Shown: piece after piece, positions 45,900-56,800 of the stretch
Numbering within the stretch: position 1 is the stretch's first letter
Layout of the letters: every line of letters begins with the position of its first letter
Assembly (NCBI GenBank): GCA_022701365.1
Contig: JAKUHH010000015.1
Coordinates: 1 to 58,872 of the forward strand
Direction of reading: 5' to 3'
DNA from: Mycocentrospora acerina
Lineage: Eukaryota > Ascomycota > Dothideomycetes > Pleosporales
DNA: 58,872 bases
Translations under genes and position numbers: made by a program
Notes under the pieces: model-generated
What the model was told of the DNA's origin: nothing
The model's database searches: none
The model's input: only the letters and a program-made list of their open reading frames with translations

Positions 45900-46860
45900 A
45901 CAGATCACAACCTAATTAGAGTTCAAAAACTATTACTTTAAATTATTTACTAACTTAGATGGTCTCTTTAGTTAGTGCTAAGAGCACCTTAGTCTAAACA
46001 TAGCACTCCTATAGCAGCTAAGCTTCTAGTACTACTGCATAAGCAGAGGCTTTGTAGATGTAGGGTCTCAAGGCTGTTGTTCATTCATTTGGCTAGCGCT
46101 GCTGCTGTGCCGCCCGCTAACTCTAATACTATTAGCTTACTAGCTAGCTAAATAACTACTCTTTAAGGCCTTCTAGTGTTTTAATAGTTTATTTTTTCTT
46201 CCCTCCCTTTTTATAGCACATCTAAGAGACTGTTTTGCTGCTAGTAAATACAACAGTCTAATTTTTAACTTAGGAACAAGACAATATACACAAGACAATC
46301 ACACATGGCCTATTTTAATCTTGTTTACTGTCTATTACCCTACATTTAATCTCCCTTAATTACCTCTAATTCAGGTTTGCTGCTTTAACTATATAAAACC
46401 ATGCTACAAACAATATCCCTCAGGTTTGCCAAAATTATCTAATGCTCACTGTGTTTAGGTATAGCGCTACCGTGCCTATCATAGCCGTAGTATTAGCAGC
46501 AAAGATGCTGTTTCTATCTCTAGAATAGCCCTCATCATTTTTATGATATAAATGCACTTGTTTATTCCACTTAACTAGTTCTTAGTTGCCTATTCATTAT
46601 AGCCACATAGTTACTTATTATTCTAATTTTATTACTGTTAATGCTTAATCTATTCAACATTACAATGTCTAGAACAGGAAGCTGCACTGGCGCTGCTAGA
46701 TTAGGTACCTAAACTAGGAGGTTCTTCAGTCTAAATACCCTGTTTATCTTAAGTTTAACTGTTTTAAAATGCCATCAATTTGTTAGGACGCGGAAAACTA
46801 GGTAGCAGACAAGAGTAAGAGTAAGTGGCAGGGGAGAGCAGGCCAATAGGTTTTTACCTA
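45900..46860. other. mildly mutated intergenic DNA
   Basis: About 950 bases between the minus-strand frame and the plus-strand genes. It would have held divergent promoters. Part near 46.43-46.56 kb keeps TCA and TGA words. No gene is recognised. Confidence 0.5.
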
Positions 46861-46863
46861 CAA

Positions 46864-47243
46864 CATGTCTGCAGGGAAGAAGAAATTATATACAGAAGGA
46901 ACTAAGTCTTTAGTAAAGAAAGCTAATCATGCGCACAGGTAAGGAAACTCTCTAAGCAAAGATTAAGCAACTAACAAATCATCAATCTGCAGGAGAGATT
47001 AGGCATGCGATGACAAATAGAGAATCAACCCCCATACGTGTCCTGAACCATACCAACTGAAGGTTATAGGCAAAAACAGTGCCTAGCCTCACACTGCTCT
47101 TAAGACTAAGGATCGCAAAGTCAAGTTTAAGATTAAAGCTATCTGTGTAAAAGGAAAAATTTCTCAGCAATTACAACAGGCGTATTTGTGCGACAAATTC
47201 CTACCTGCCTTGTTTATTAAAGGTGGTATAGGAATGCCAAACA
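46864..47243 (+). pseudogene. decayed short spliced frame, unknown
   Basis: ATG at 46864 begins a short exon (KKKLYTEGTKSLVKKANHAH). It is followed by an excellent intron at 46939-46992 (54 nt: GTAAGG, ACTAAC branch, CTGCAG). The frame resumes and runs to about 47243, with TAG at three places (INPHTCPEPYQLKVIGKNSA, KFKIKAICVKGKISQQLQQA). A GTAAGT follows at about 47243. It directly abuts the GH18 pseudogene and might be its unusual 5' part or a separate small gene. The family is not recognised. Confidence 0.45.
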
Positions 47244-47274
47244 GTAAGTTCTTGCCTGCATATAAACAAAACCG

Positions 47275-49948
47275 CGCGAAAATTCTAGGTTATTAGACAG
47301 TTGCTGGATTAGCTATTACTAGGTGAGTCCTGTCTACCTATCCTTACAAGACGTCTAGCTAACATTAACTATCAGGGCTGGAATATTTGTGAACGTTTGT
47401 GCAATAAAATCGCACTAAGACAGATCAACACTAAAGGTTTGACTTACTTGTACTATTTCTTTGTGTTCTTCTACCTGACCACATTTAAGATAATGCTAAT
47501 AAGCATAGCAGACGTAGATCTGTATAGAGAATTTACTAATCTGAAGACAAACAAGCCTCAGACGTGGGTTACAATTAGTGGTGTAAGTCTTGCTCCTTAT
47601 CTTAATTAGAGCTTTTCTAAGCCTGTAGACTAATATTTTGTGTCTCTAGTAGTTATTTAACGTCCCTAATTTACTAACTGCAATAGCTTTTAGCAACATA
47701 GTCTCTACTAAAGCTAATTGTGCAGCATTTATATTATCCTTAATTAAGTTTATAGATGCTTATAGCTTTCTAAGGTACAGACATTAACTAGGAGGTAAAA
47801 TAGATATATTACAGCTTTTAAAACTAAGCCCTAACAAATCTTTGTAGTATCCTGCTAAGCTAAAGCAAGGCAGCTGTCCTAAGGACTCTAAGAATCTTGT
47901 TAGTCTTATGCAAGAAATAAGAGCTGCCTTTAGAAAGTGTTATAGGCTGAGCATTGTCTTAGCTCTAGATTACTAGTATTTGCGCGGCTTTAAGCTAGCA
48001 GCAATGCAGGAATTTGTTAATTATATAGGCTTTATGTCTTACGATCTACATGGGTCATAGGATACTGATGTAAAGACATTAGGCTTGTACGTACAAATTA
48101 CCTGCAGACGTACACATTAACTAACTATGGCAGGCTTAATTAACTGCAAACTAATATTACTGAAATTAACAAAGGGCTAACGCTACTGTAGTTTAATAGT
48201 GTAGATCTAGCTAAGATTAGTATGCTACATTTGCTTTGTCCTCTTGCTAAAAGAGGAATTTACTAACTTTAATTAAGATATAGGCCTTGCGTATTATAGC
48301 AGAAGCTACAAACTTGCTGATCCTAGCTGCGCAAAGATAGGCTGCTTATTTGTCTTAAGCTAGGGAGGTGCGCCTAGCAAGTGCACTAATTTAGCTAGCG
48401 TTATGTCGAACCGCAAGATCAGACAACTTATTAAGGATGAGAATATTAATCCTATTCTTAATGCAACAGCAATAGTTAAATACTTCACGTACAGTGGCGA
48501 TAGTTAGATTAGGTATAACGACAAGGAAATGTACGCCTTGAAGCAGGCATTTGCTAATGAAAGATGCCTTAGGGGTATAATGATATGGTCTATTAATTTT
48601 AACGCAGAAACAGGTAAAGTTGGCGAAGACACTATAGACAGCCTTGTCTGGATTAATCTGAAAATCTGGGAGCAGCCTACCCCCACGGTGCAGTGCTTTT
48701 TCCCGTGCACCATGGTCCTACCTCTGTATCCGACGGATAGAGCAGCAACTATCAACTATCCCAGAATACTGGTTACGACAAACGGTACTGTTGCAGGTAC
48801 ACTAACTTTTGCTCCAATTACAGTCACGGAATTTGCGCTAAGCATAGTGACAATTAGGAGTAGTAGTAAACAGCGTTAAGAGCCTAAGATTATAACTAGG
48901 GCAAGTCAAAGATGCTTCACTTATTAGGATTAATGTACTAATTGCTATTCTAGCCTAACTTTAGTACGACTATGACTTAGCCTGCCAGATACTAGACAGA
49001 TAAAGAGGGTGACTTCTACTCTATAAAGGCATCTTAGCTAATGCTAAAGTTCCCCCCCTTGAACTTTAATCTGCTGCAATTAGTTTCTCTCCGCGTTGTT
49101 AATAGTGCTCTAAGTCTAACTGTATTAGCATGCGCATTTCTAGCTTAAATCTGCAAGGCTAAGGAAACAGCAAGCAGTGAAGATGTGCTATTGTTAGGAT
49201 AAGGCGAGGCTCTGTTGCAAAAGGACCTTCCTCTGCTGATAACATCTTCCTGCACATCCTCCTAGAGGAATTTAAGACGGACATCGGCCAAGACGTATGC
49301 CTCGCAGATGGTGAAGAAGAAGAAGAAGAAGAGGACCCTAACAAGAACCCTGACGAGCTGGGAGACGAACTGGCAGAGGGCCTAGCAATTAAAGACCTAA
49401 ACGTCTTTATACCCTCTCCCCTACCAGGCGTGCCCCCTAAGTTACTAGCCCCCCTGCTACCGCTCTTCTTGCCTGGCCACCCCTAGTCCAATAACACTGC
49501 TACTGCTACCACCACTGCTACTGTCCCCTTTAAGACCCTAATCTTAAGACTAACCGCAACAGTAGACTTCTCCCTTAACAAGAAACCCTCCTGCTACAAC
49601 AGCGGCTTTAAAGCCACGCGCTCTAGGCTCATCAAATCTATTAACGCCCTATGCAACCGCGTCGCTGAAGCCCTTACTAAAGCTAATCTCTGCAACGTAG
49701 ACACAGGCTTCTACTAAATTAACAGGACATTCTAGGTTAAAGGGCAGAAATATACAGACTATGTAACAACGTTTAAGATTTTAGATTTTTGCTTGTAGAA
49801 ATTTTTTGATAAGAACAAGTGTAGGCGTAAGTTTTGCAAGATTGTAGATAAGTGCAATTCTAAGGGTGAGAATAGAAAGCAAGGCAGGACTATGGTGTCT
49901 AGGGATTGTGTTAAGTGGAGAGTTAATCTAAATAAGGAGACAGTGTAG
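47275..49948 (+). pseudogene. GH18 subgroup-C (killer-toxin-like) chitinase, decayed
   Basis: Exons can be followed on the plus strand. Introns lie at 47323-47375 (53 nt, GTGAGT...CAG), 47583-47649 (GTAAGT...CTAG) and 47795-47847 (53 nt, CCTAAC branch). Readable family segments are INTKGLTYLYYFFVFF, SIADVDLYREFTNLKTNKPQ, STKANCAAFILSLIKFIDAY, FVNYIGFMSYDLHGS, and YALKQAFANERCLRGIMIWS. The catalytic motif reads GTDIN-stop-E, the stop standing for Trp and Asn for Asp; the catalytic Glu codon (47792-47794) survives and an intron separates it from Tyr-Pro. A 1-nt frameshift lies near 47770. The C-terminal part, typical of the subgroup, has an acidic poly-Glu run (49313-49335) and a Cys-bearing end (KPSCYNSGFKATRSRLIKS, VKWRV). 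These enzymes cut chitin outside the cell. It pairs with the LysM/CBM18 gene 2.3 kb away. It is non-functional because of many TAG/TAA stops. Confidence 0.88.
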
Positions 49949-50519
49949 TTAGTAATTATTAGAACCCTTCTTACTTCACTGTACAAAGCAAGTAGAGTCT
50001 CTGTAGAGCATACACGTATAATAGTAGTATAAGATAGACAAATTAATACCTTACTTATAAAATGTTCTGTAGTAGCTAATATAGCTGTCTCTTAGTAATA
50101 TAGACAGTAGCAGATACTAATTAAGGGATTTATAGTTCCTTTAGTGGTTTAGCACAGACTACAGTAGTACAAGAACTAAGGACTATCCTCTGTTAGCCCC
50201 TATTAGGGTATAATCTTTCTAATATCTACATTCCTAAGAAAACTAATTATACATTTTAGGAGATAACATATTATTACCTAGAATACATTATTATAAAGAG
50301 CAGGTTAGGCAAAGAAGGGCCCTGACTAATTAAACGAACCCTAGCCCTACTGAGCAACTAGGATTACCTAACATGCTCAGTGCTTAGTGAAATTAGATAT
50401 ACTTAGTACACTAAGAAAGATAATTAGAACTAAGCACTATGTTATAATTAAGTATATATTTAATAGAAAAACTACTCTTTTTGTAATGTATTTAACGTTG
50501 TTAATTGATCTAACTATTA
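49949..50519. other. decayed DNA, no gene recognised
   Basis: AT-rich sequence with RIP-type words. An imperfect inverted repeat near 50.34-50.45 kb (CACTAAG and CTTAGTG words) is noted. No coding signal. Confidence 0.4.
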
Positions 50520-50636
50520 TTTAAGTAAGTAATTAGGAGGAACTTGCTGAATTATTAGGAGTGTAGGACTTAGAGACTATATAGGAGTTAAGTGCTTACG
50601 TGCGAGTACCTGTGCGCTCTCAGGCGTAGGCTGACA
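50520..50636 (+). repeat. short LTR-like repeat, copy 4 (117 bp)
   Basis: Same length as copy 3 (117 bp) and closely similar, ending GGCGTAGGCTGACA. The first bases (TTTAAGTA) are the mutated form of TGTGAGTA. Confidence 0.72.
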
Positions 50637-50985
50637 TAAGTCCTATAGAGTTATTTTACTGTTAAACTCTCTAGGAAAGGCATTTAAAAAAAATGCTAGC
50701 TATAAGGCTTAGCTACCTTGTAGAAACAGGAGACCTCCTCTAACTTACCTAGATAAAGGGCAGAAAACAGAAATTAATACTAGATACTTGCCTCCTGCTT
50801 TAAGCAGAGGTAGAAGCAGCTTAGGCAAAAAAAGAAGATTACTATCTTACTCTTTCTAGTTGTTGAGGTGCCTTTAACTATATAGCTATTAATTAATTGC
50901 TAGCTAGATAGGAAAAAGTAAAGCTACATTTAGCATTTATAAAGTAGGCTAAGTATTTCCTTAGTAATAAACTTATTTAACTTAA
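50637..50985. other. AT-rich decayed DNA
   Basis: No gene recognised; probably the 5' part of the LINE relic to its right. Confidence 0.35.
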
Positions 50986-50989
50986 ATAT

Positions 50990-51730
50990 TATAATAAAAA
51001 TATAGGCATTATAGAGAATAAAAATATGCATCTTTTAAGGCTTGCTAATCTTACTTATTATATTTCTTATTTATATTATAGATATTAATAAAACTATACA
51101 TACTACTTTTAATTTCTCATATATAGATAATATTACAGTAGGAGATAGTGTAATAATAGCAGAAAAAGTAGTAGTTATACTAGAAAAAACAACTAATGTA
51201 ATCCTTTTAGAAGCAGTAAATAGTGCTATTAAATTTAAATTGTTTAAAATAGAACTCTTATTTACTAGAAAAAGATAAAAAAAATAGAATTAAAGACTCT
51301 ACAAAAAGAAAGTAACATTATATTACTTGGCTCTTTAGTTAAGTAGTTAGGCTCCTTATTAGATAGAAATATTTTTTATATAAATAATACATATTTAAAA
51401 TAAAATTATATTTATATATATAGCCTTCTGTAGTCTATAAAGACTAAGAAATACTTAAAGGGCTTAAGTATATAAGTAACTAGATAATTATATATTACTT
51501 ATATGCACTCTATTGCAGACTGCAGCATATAATTATGGTAGAAGAAAGGAAAATAAAGACTATTACTTTATTAATAAATAATGCAGAATACAATGTTAAG
51601 ATAAAGACTAAGCACTTTTAAATAATCTTTTATTAAAGCATTAGAAATAGAAGTAGCTATCTTACTTCAAGAAACTAAAGCAGAAAAACTCTGTTTATAA
51701 TATGCCTTAAGATAACTATCTTTTAGTAAG
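50990..51730 (+). pseudogene. Tad-like LINE reverse transcriptase relic
   Basis: A 78-codon open piece (51042-51278) contains FSYIDNITVGDS, where non-LTR reverse transcriptases have the FxYVDD box, followed by SAIKFKLFKIELLFTRKR, which fits the Tad-group region after it. Downstream, a frame with stops reads LGSLLDRNIFY (51330-51370), then a SIADCS segment at about 51500-51525, then ALEIEVAILLQETKAEKLCL (51639-51700), all in the order known for fungal Tad-like LINEs. The catalytic second Asp is Asn, a RIP-type change. The element is AT-rich and dead. Its borders are not visible. Confidence 0.72.
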
Positions 51731-52859
51731 ACTTTCCTAGTAAAAGAAGTAATTATAAGAAATAAATAAGTATTATAAAAAGAAATAAAAAGAAAAAATA
51801 TATGTTACTTTATTTAGTAACCTAGCTAAAAGAACAGAAAAAAGTCTAATGTATAAGAAATTTCTACTTTATTAGTAAAGCCTTAGAGTAAGCCTTTAAT
51901 AACTAATACTACTATTTAAATCTCTAAAGAAAGTAAAGAAGATAATATAAAATTAGATTATAACTAGTTACTTTAAAAATAATAAAAACATATAAAACTA
52001 AGAAAACCTAGCTACTATAATAGCTACAACTACTACTAATACTACTAGACTAGCGTAACGTATCTTATTATAAACAGACAGGTTAAAGTAAGGAGAAGAG
52101 ACTGCAGCAGGCTATTGTTAAATAGACCTATAAAGCCTTACTAACCTGCAAGCAAAGAGCTATAATCTAAGATAAGGTACAGAAATTATAGACACTAAGA
52201 TACTTACTATATATAAAGCACTTAGCAACCTAGCTTTAAAAGAACCTTTTATAGAAATAATCTTTATTTTTATAGGTAGCTAAGCAGCCTTTTAAAAGCT
52301 ATAAAGTACTGCACTAATAAGAAGATAAAATTTTAGCTACTAAAATACTAGTATATTTAAAACAATTGTATAAGGAAGAAGTAAAGTAAAATTTAAGTAG
52401 ATATTAAAAATTTTTTTAAAGGAAATAACTATGTTAATTAGCTAGTAGAAGCATTCTTTAACTAATTTAAAAAATAAGAAATACTTAGCTCTTTAAGCTA
52501 CTTAAAACATAATCTATAAGAAGAAACTATTTTATAATAGAAAACTAGCTTATAAGAATCTAAAAAAAAAGAGGTAAAAGCTATAATAGTAATACTAAAA
52601 AGTAACCTAAGTTTTTACTAAAAGCTAAGCTTCTCTTTTTTTTAGGCAGACACAGTAAGTTTACTACTAGCTTAAGCTAAGAAAAGGATTATTTAAATCT
52701 TTTACAACAGCTATTAGTAAAGATAACAGAAGAGCATGACTAAGTACTTATAATAAATTATAAATACCTAAGCACTTAGTCTTACACTATAAATACTAAG
52801 AAAAAAATTATATAAAAATAACTAAGCTTATAATAGCTGCTATTTTTAATACTAGAGCA
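51731..52859. other. very AT-rich decayed DNA
   Basis: Probably the rest of the LINE and other relics. A and T dominate, with stops in every frame. No domain is recognised. Confidence 0.4.
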
Positions 52860-53115
52860 AGGTAAACAGCTCTGCTTAAGTTTTTATAAAAAAACAGAAA
52901 TAGTAATTGCAAAATAGCTACTTAGTGCAAGAGCCTTAACTTAAAGGCTTACTTTAATAATATAGATCTTTTTATAAGCTCTTTATTTAGTATAGCTATG
53001 CAGTAAAAACACTGCTACTGTTTTACTAGACTTCTAAGGCTCTAGCAAAGAGAGCTTAGTCTAGGTAGGGAAAATAGCGCCTTATAGACTAACGTCTGCA
53101 TAGGCATTATTGTAG
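52860..53115 (+). repeat. LTR-flanking repeat module
   Basis: Inverse complement of 41.24-41.50 kb. Its first half is repeated directly at about 53.41-53.52 kb (AAGAGCCTTAAC...TAGATCT). It precedes a truncated LTR. Confidence 0.65.
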
Positions 53116-53165
53116 TTAGTCTTAATAGATAGATAGATTAATGCATTATAAATAAAGAAAAAAAA

Positions 53166-53379
53166 TACTTGCCTTAGATAGCAACTCTAAGAAAGAGTAT
53201 ATAAAGGTTTAGCTTATATAGCTGTATAGAATAGTTTTTCTATATCTTTTTATACAAGACATGTAGGTGTAGAGGATAGTATCTTTAGTATACCCTCTAG
53301 TCCTAGCACTCCTATATGCCTTATAGTAGACACTCCAGACCCTATTCAGATCACTCTCTTATAACCTGCGTTGTTACAA
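53166..53379 (+). repeat. 5'-truncated Ty3/gypsy LTR
   Basis: Matches the LTR at 53523-53810 from its TAGATAG segment to its 3' end, GCGTTGTTACA at 53369-53379. The first 70 or so bases are missing. The sequence after it (53380-53522) repeats part of the module at 52.88-52.99 kb. Confidence 0.8.
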
Positions 53380-53522
53380 ATAAGGTAAACAGCTTTAATA
53401 AAGTTTTAATAAAAATCAGAGGTAGTAAAAGTAAAACAGCTGCTTGCTGCAAGAGCCTTAACATAAAGGCTTACTATAATAACATAGATCTGTTTATTAA
53501 CTCTATACTTAGTAGTGCTGCG
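53380..53522 (+). repeat. direct copy of the LTR-flanking module
   Basis: GCAAGAGCCTTAACATAAAG and ATAGATCTGTTTATTAACTC match 52.92-52.98 kb in the same orientation. It ends at the start of the next LTR. Confidence 0.65.
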
Positions 53523-53810
53523 TGTAACGTTCACAACGTCACATCCTATCATTACCCCTAAGCCAACCGACACCTATCCGATAGCTACCTGTTTCATACT
53601 CGCCCTAGATAGAAACCTTAGGAAGGGGTATATAAGGGGGGCAGTCTATGTAGCTTTGTAGAGTAGTTTTTCTGTATCCTTTTGTACAAGACCTATAAGT
53701 GTAGAGAATAGTATCTTTAGTTTACCCTCTAGTCCTAGCACTCTTATATGCCTAGTAGTAGACACTTTAGACCCTATTCAGATTACTCTCTTATAACTTG
53801 CGTTATTACA
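53523..53810 (+). repeat. Ty3/gypsy 5' LTR, 288 bp
   Basis: Begins TGTAACGTTCACAACG and ends TTGCGTTATTACA, with TGTAAC/GTTACA-type inverted ends (mutated at the 3' end). A TATA-like GGGGTATATAAGG lies at about 53623-53635. It is less mutated than the copy at 41.6 kb (CpG, CCA and TCA words survive). Confidence 0.87.
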
Positions 53811-56800
53811 TTATACAGAAAAACTTGTCCTAGCTAGTAACAGCCTCTAAATAATATTACTACTTGTTGTATTTAGATTACGTCTAAGCCTTATCTAATT
53901 TAGAACTAATTTAGACTATACTGTTATATCTAGCATTTTGTTACAGCTAGGATCTCTATAATCTCCTAATAACTAAAGCCTTTAGGTTTAGACCTTCCTT
54001 AACTGCTGTGTTAAGATTACTTTAGAAAAGTTGCGTAGGATTGTGCTAAAGTAGAAACTTAGAGACTATTAAGAACCTAGCAGAATTAGACCTAACTCTA
54101 ATATCTGCTACTATTACTTTAGGTTTAAAAGAACTAACTTAAAGATTAGTACATACTTAAGGCTTAACCTTAAGGGTAACAGCAGAGGCGTCTAATCCTA
54201 CCCTATCCCTTAATCTAGTAAGAACTAGTGCTAAACCTATACTAGATTTAGACTAAAGAAAGGAGGATTTAGCTTAATTAGTAGACTAGCTTTGTGCAGA
54301 AATCTAGGAACTACAGCAAGCTACAATCACCCTAGACTACCCTCTACCTAGCACTAAATCACCCCTAACTCCCTTAGAACAACCTTAACCCCTAAGGTTC
54401 TAGTCTAAGATTTTAATTAACAATACTATACGCACAAAACTATCTAAAAGAACACCTACTATTAAAGTCCTTAATAATAGTTGTAACTTAACCTTTTACT
54501 AATAGCAAGCCTTAATTTAAGACTAATTAGAGATTAATGCAGACTACTATTAGAGTAAGCGCGCCTGTATAGCGTTAGTCTAGGGACATACTTCTGGCCT
54601 AGCTAAGGAGTACCTAGAGCCCTAATACCTATCTAACACCTTGTCTAACTGTTTTAAGATTGCAGAAGATATAATTAACCTACTTAAGTCCTATTTTGTT
54701 ACAGGAAATAAGAGAGCTAAGAGCTAAGCTGCTTTTAATAAACTCTATATAGATAAGACAGAAACCTTATTTACCTTTAAAGCACAGTTCCTTAGTGCTG
54801 CTATTAGGGGATAAGTACCTAAATTAGAATAGTTTTACTACCTATAGATAAAGATTACACTAACCTTGCAGATACCTAGCTTTAGATTTAAGCAATAATA
54901 GAATAACTCTTTTAAGCTTATAGTTAAATACCTAATAGCATTTAATATAGAATAAAGGAACTATCCCTTAGTCCTAACTATAGGAAGCACAATCTATATA
55001 ACACATAAACTAGGTTAACTTTATTTAGGTCTAATTTAGAGGTCCCTACTAAGAACAAACTATAATTTGTACTAATAAGCAGACCCCTGTATCTAAACAC
55101 AACCCTAACCTTTACCTACCTTCTAGCCTATATCTAAGACTCCTAGTCCTGCAAGGGATCTAACTCTAGGTAATTGCTATAACTGTAGCAAGCTAGGACA
55201 CTTTGCAGGCAAGTGTCCTTTGCCTTAAGTACAGAAGATTAAGTTTAAACACCTTAACAAGGACGTTAAGGAATTAGGAGAAGACTTTAACTAAGAAGAA
55301 GATTAGACAAGAAACAGAGACGCCTAAGAGGACCTCCCTTCTTAGGCCTAAACTGTTATAACTTATTAAACCTTAGTCTCTTAAACTTATTTAGGGGACT
55401 ACATTTCCTTTCTCCTTCTATTCTTTGCACTAAGGGCCTTAGGGTCTAATTACACTCCTTAATTAACACTAGTACCTAAGGTTATCTTTTCTTAAATTTA
55501 AAAATTGCTACTTCTATTTTATTAGCTCTTTAGACTCTTATCTAAAAGCTACCTTTTTAGGTTACTGTTAAGGGGTTTTAAGACTAAATCTCTTCCCTAG
55601 TAACTTAGTATATCTGTTTGCATCTAATTATTAATAGAAGAAAGATCTATAACTGCTTATTTGTAATAGTAGATCTTAGCTTACAAGACTGCATTATTAA
55701 AATTAAATAGATAAAGTGTTTTAAGCTACAGTTAGATACAGATTACTCTTAGATTATCTAGCTAGGCTGCTATCCTGCTGTGTATAATCCTGCTCTACTA
55801 CTCCTAATAACCTTTAACTAAACAGTTCCTGCTAAAACTGTTGCCTTAAATATTGCACAACAAGACAAGCTATAGGAACAGGAGGACTATTAGAAGAAGC
55901 ACAGTGTAACTACTGCTATTTATAGGATTTAAGGGATGCTTTAACTCCTAAAGAGTTAGAAGTTCTTGCCTCCTATTGCACAGGACTTAATGCTAAAACC
56001 TATCTAACCCCTACTAGAACCTGTCCTTACTAAACCTTCTTTTTATATTGCTCTTATTTCTGTAAATGCTTTCTACTTTAATATAAAATGCTAAGAAAAC
56101 AAATTCTTTACTACTAGCCTTTACAAAATTAATTAAATTCTAGATAAGAAAAGGCTAGAAGATAACCCTAACAACGCAGCCCTAGTACAGGACTAATTAC
56201 CCTTCTGTTACTACTCCTTCTAGGATGTCTTTAGCAAGACTACTGCAGAAACCCTCCTAGACTTTTAACTGTATAACTATAAGATTGTACTTACTAAACC
56301 CCTGCTAAACAGCTATAGCCTATTATACAAGCAGAATGTAGAAGAGTTAGAAGTAACTAATCGCTACATCTAAGAGAACCTATAAAAAGGTTAGATTAAG
56401 CATAGTTAGAGCCCTTTTGCATCTCCTATCTTGTGTGTTTAGAAGGCTAATAGGGACCTCTAAATTTGTGTAGACTATTGTAAACTAAACAACCTTACTT
56501 GCAAAGATGTCTATCTAATTCCCTGTATAGATAAGCTCTTAGCCTGCCCTTTAAAGGCTAAGATCTTTACTAAGTTTAACATTTATTCTGCGTTTAACTG
56601 CATCTGTATAGATCTAGATTCTGAAGAATACACTACCTTCTAAACCTGTTACAGAACATATAAATGTAAGGTACTACCCTTTAGCCTCTGCAACAGCCCT
56701 GCAACCTACTAATAATATATAAATAATATGTTAATTAATTTTCTAGATAACTTCTATATTGCCTACCTAGACAACATCTTAATCTATTTAGAAGACCCTA

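Noticed and set aside
48504..48755. Minus-strand 83-codon frame inside the chitinase relic.
   Set aside because: Shadow of the plus-strand GH18 frame, which matches the family in detail.
49159..49344. Minus-strand 61-codon Ser-rich frame.
   Set aside because: The complement of the chitinase poly-Glu coding run.
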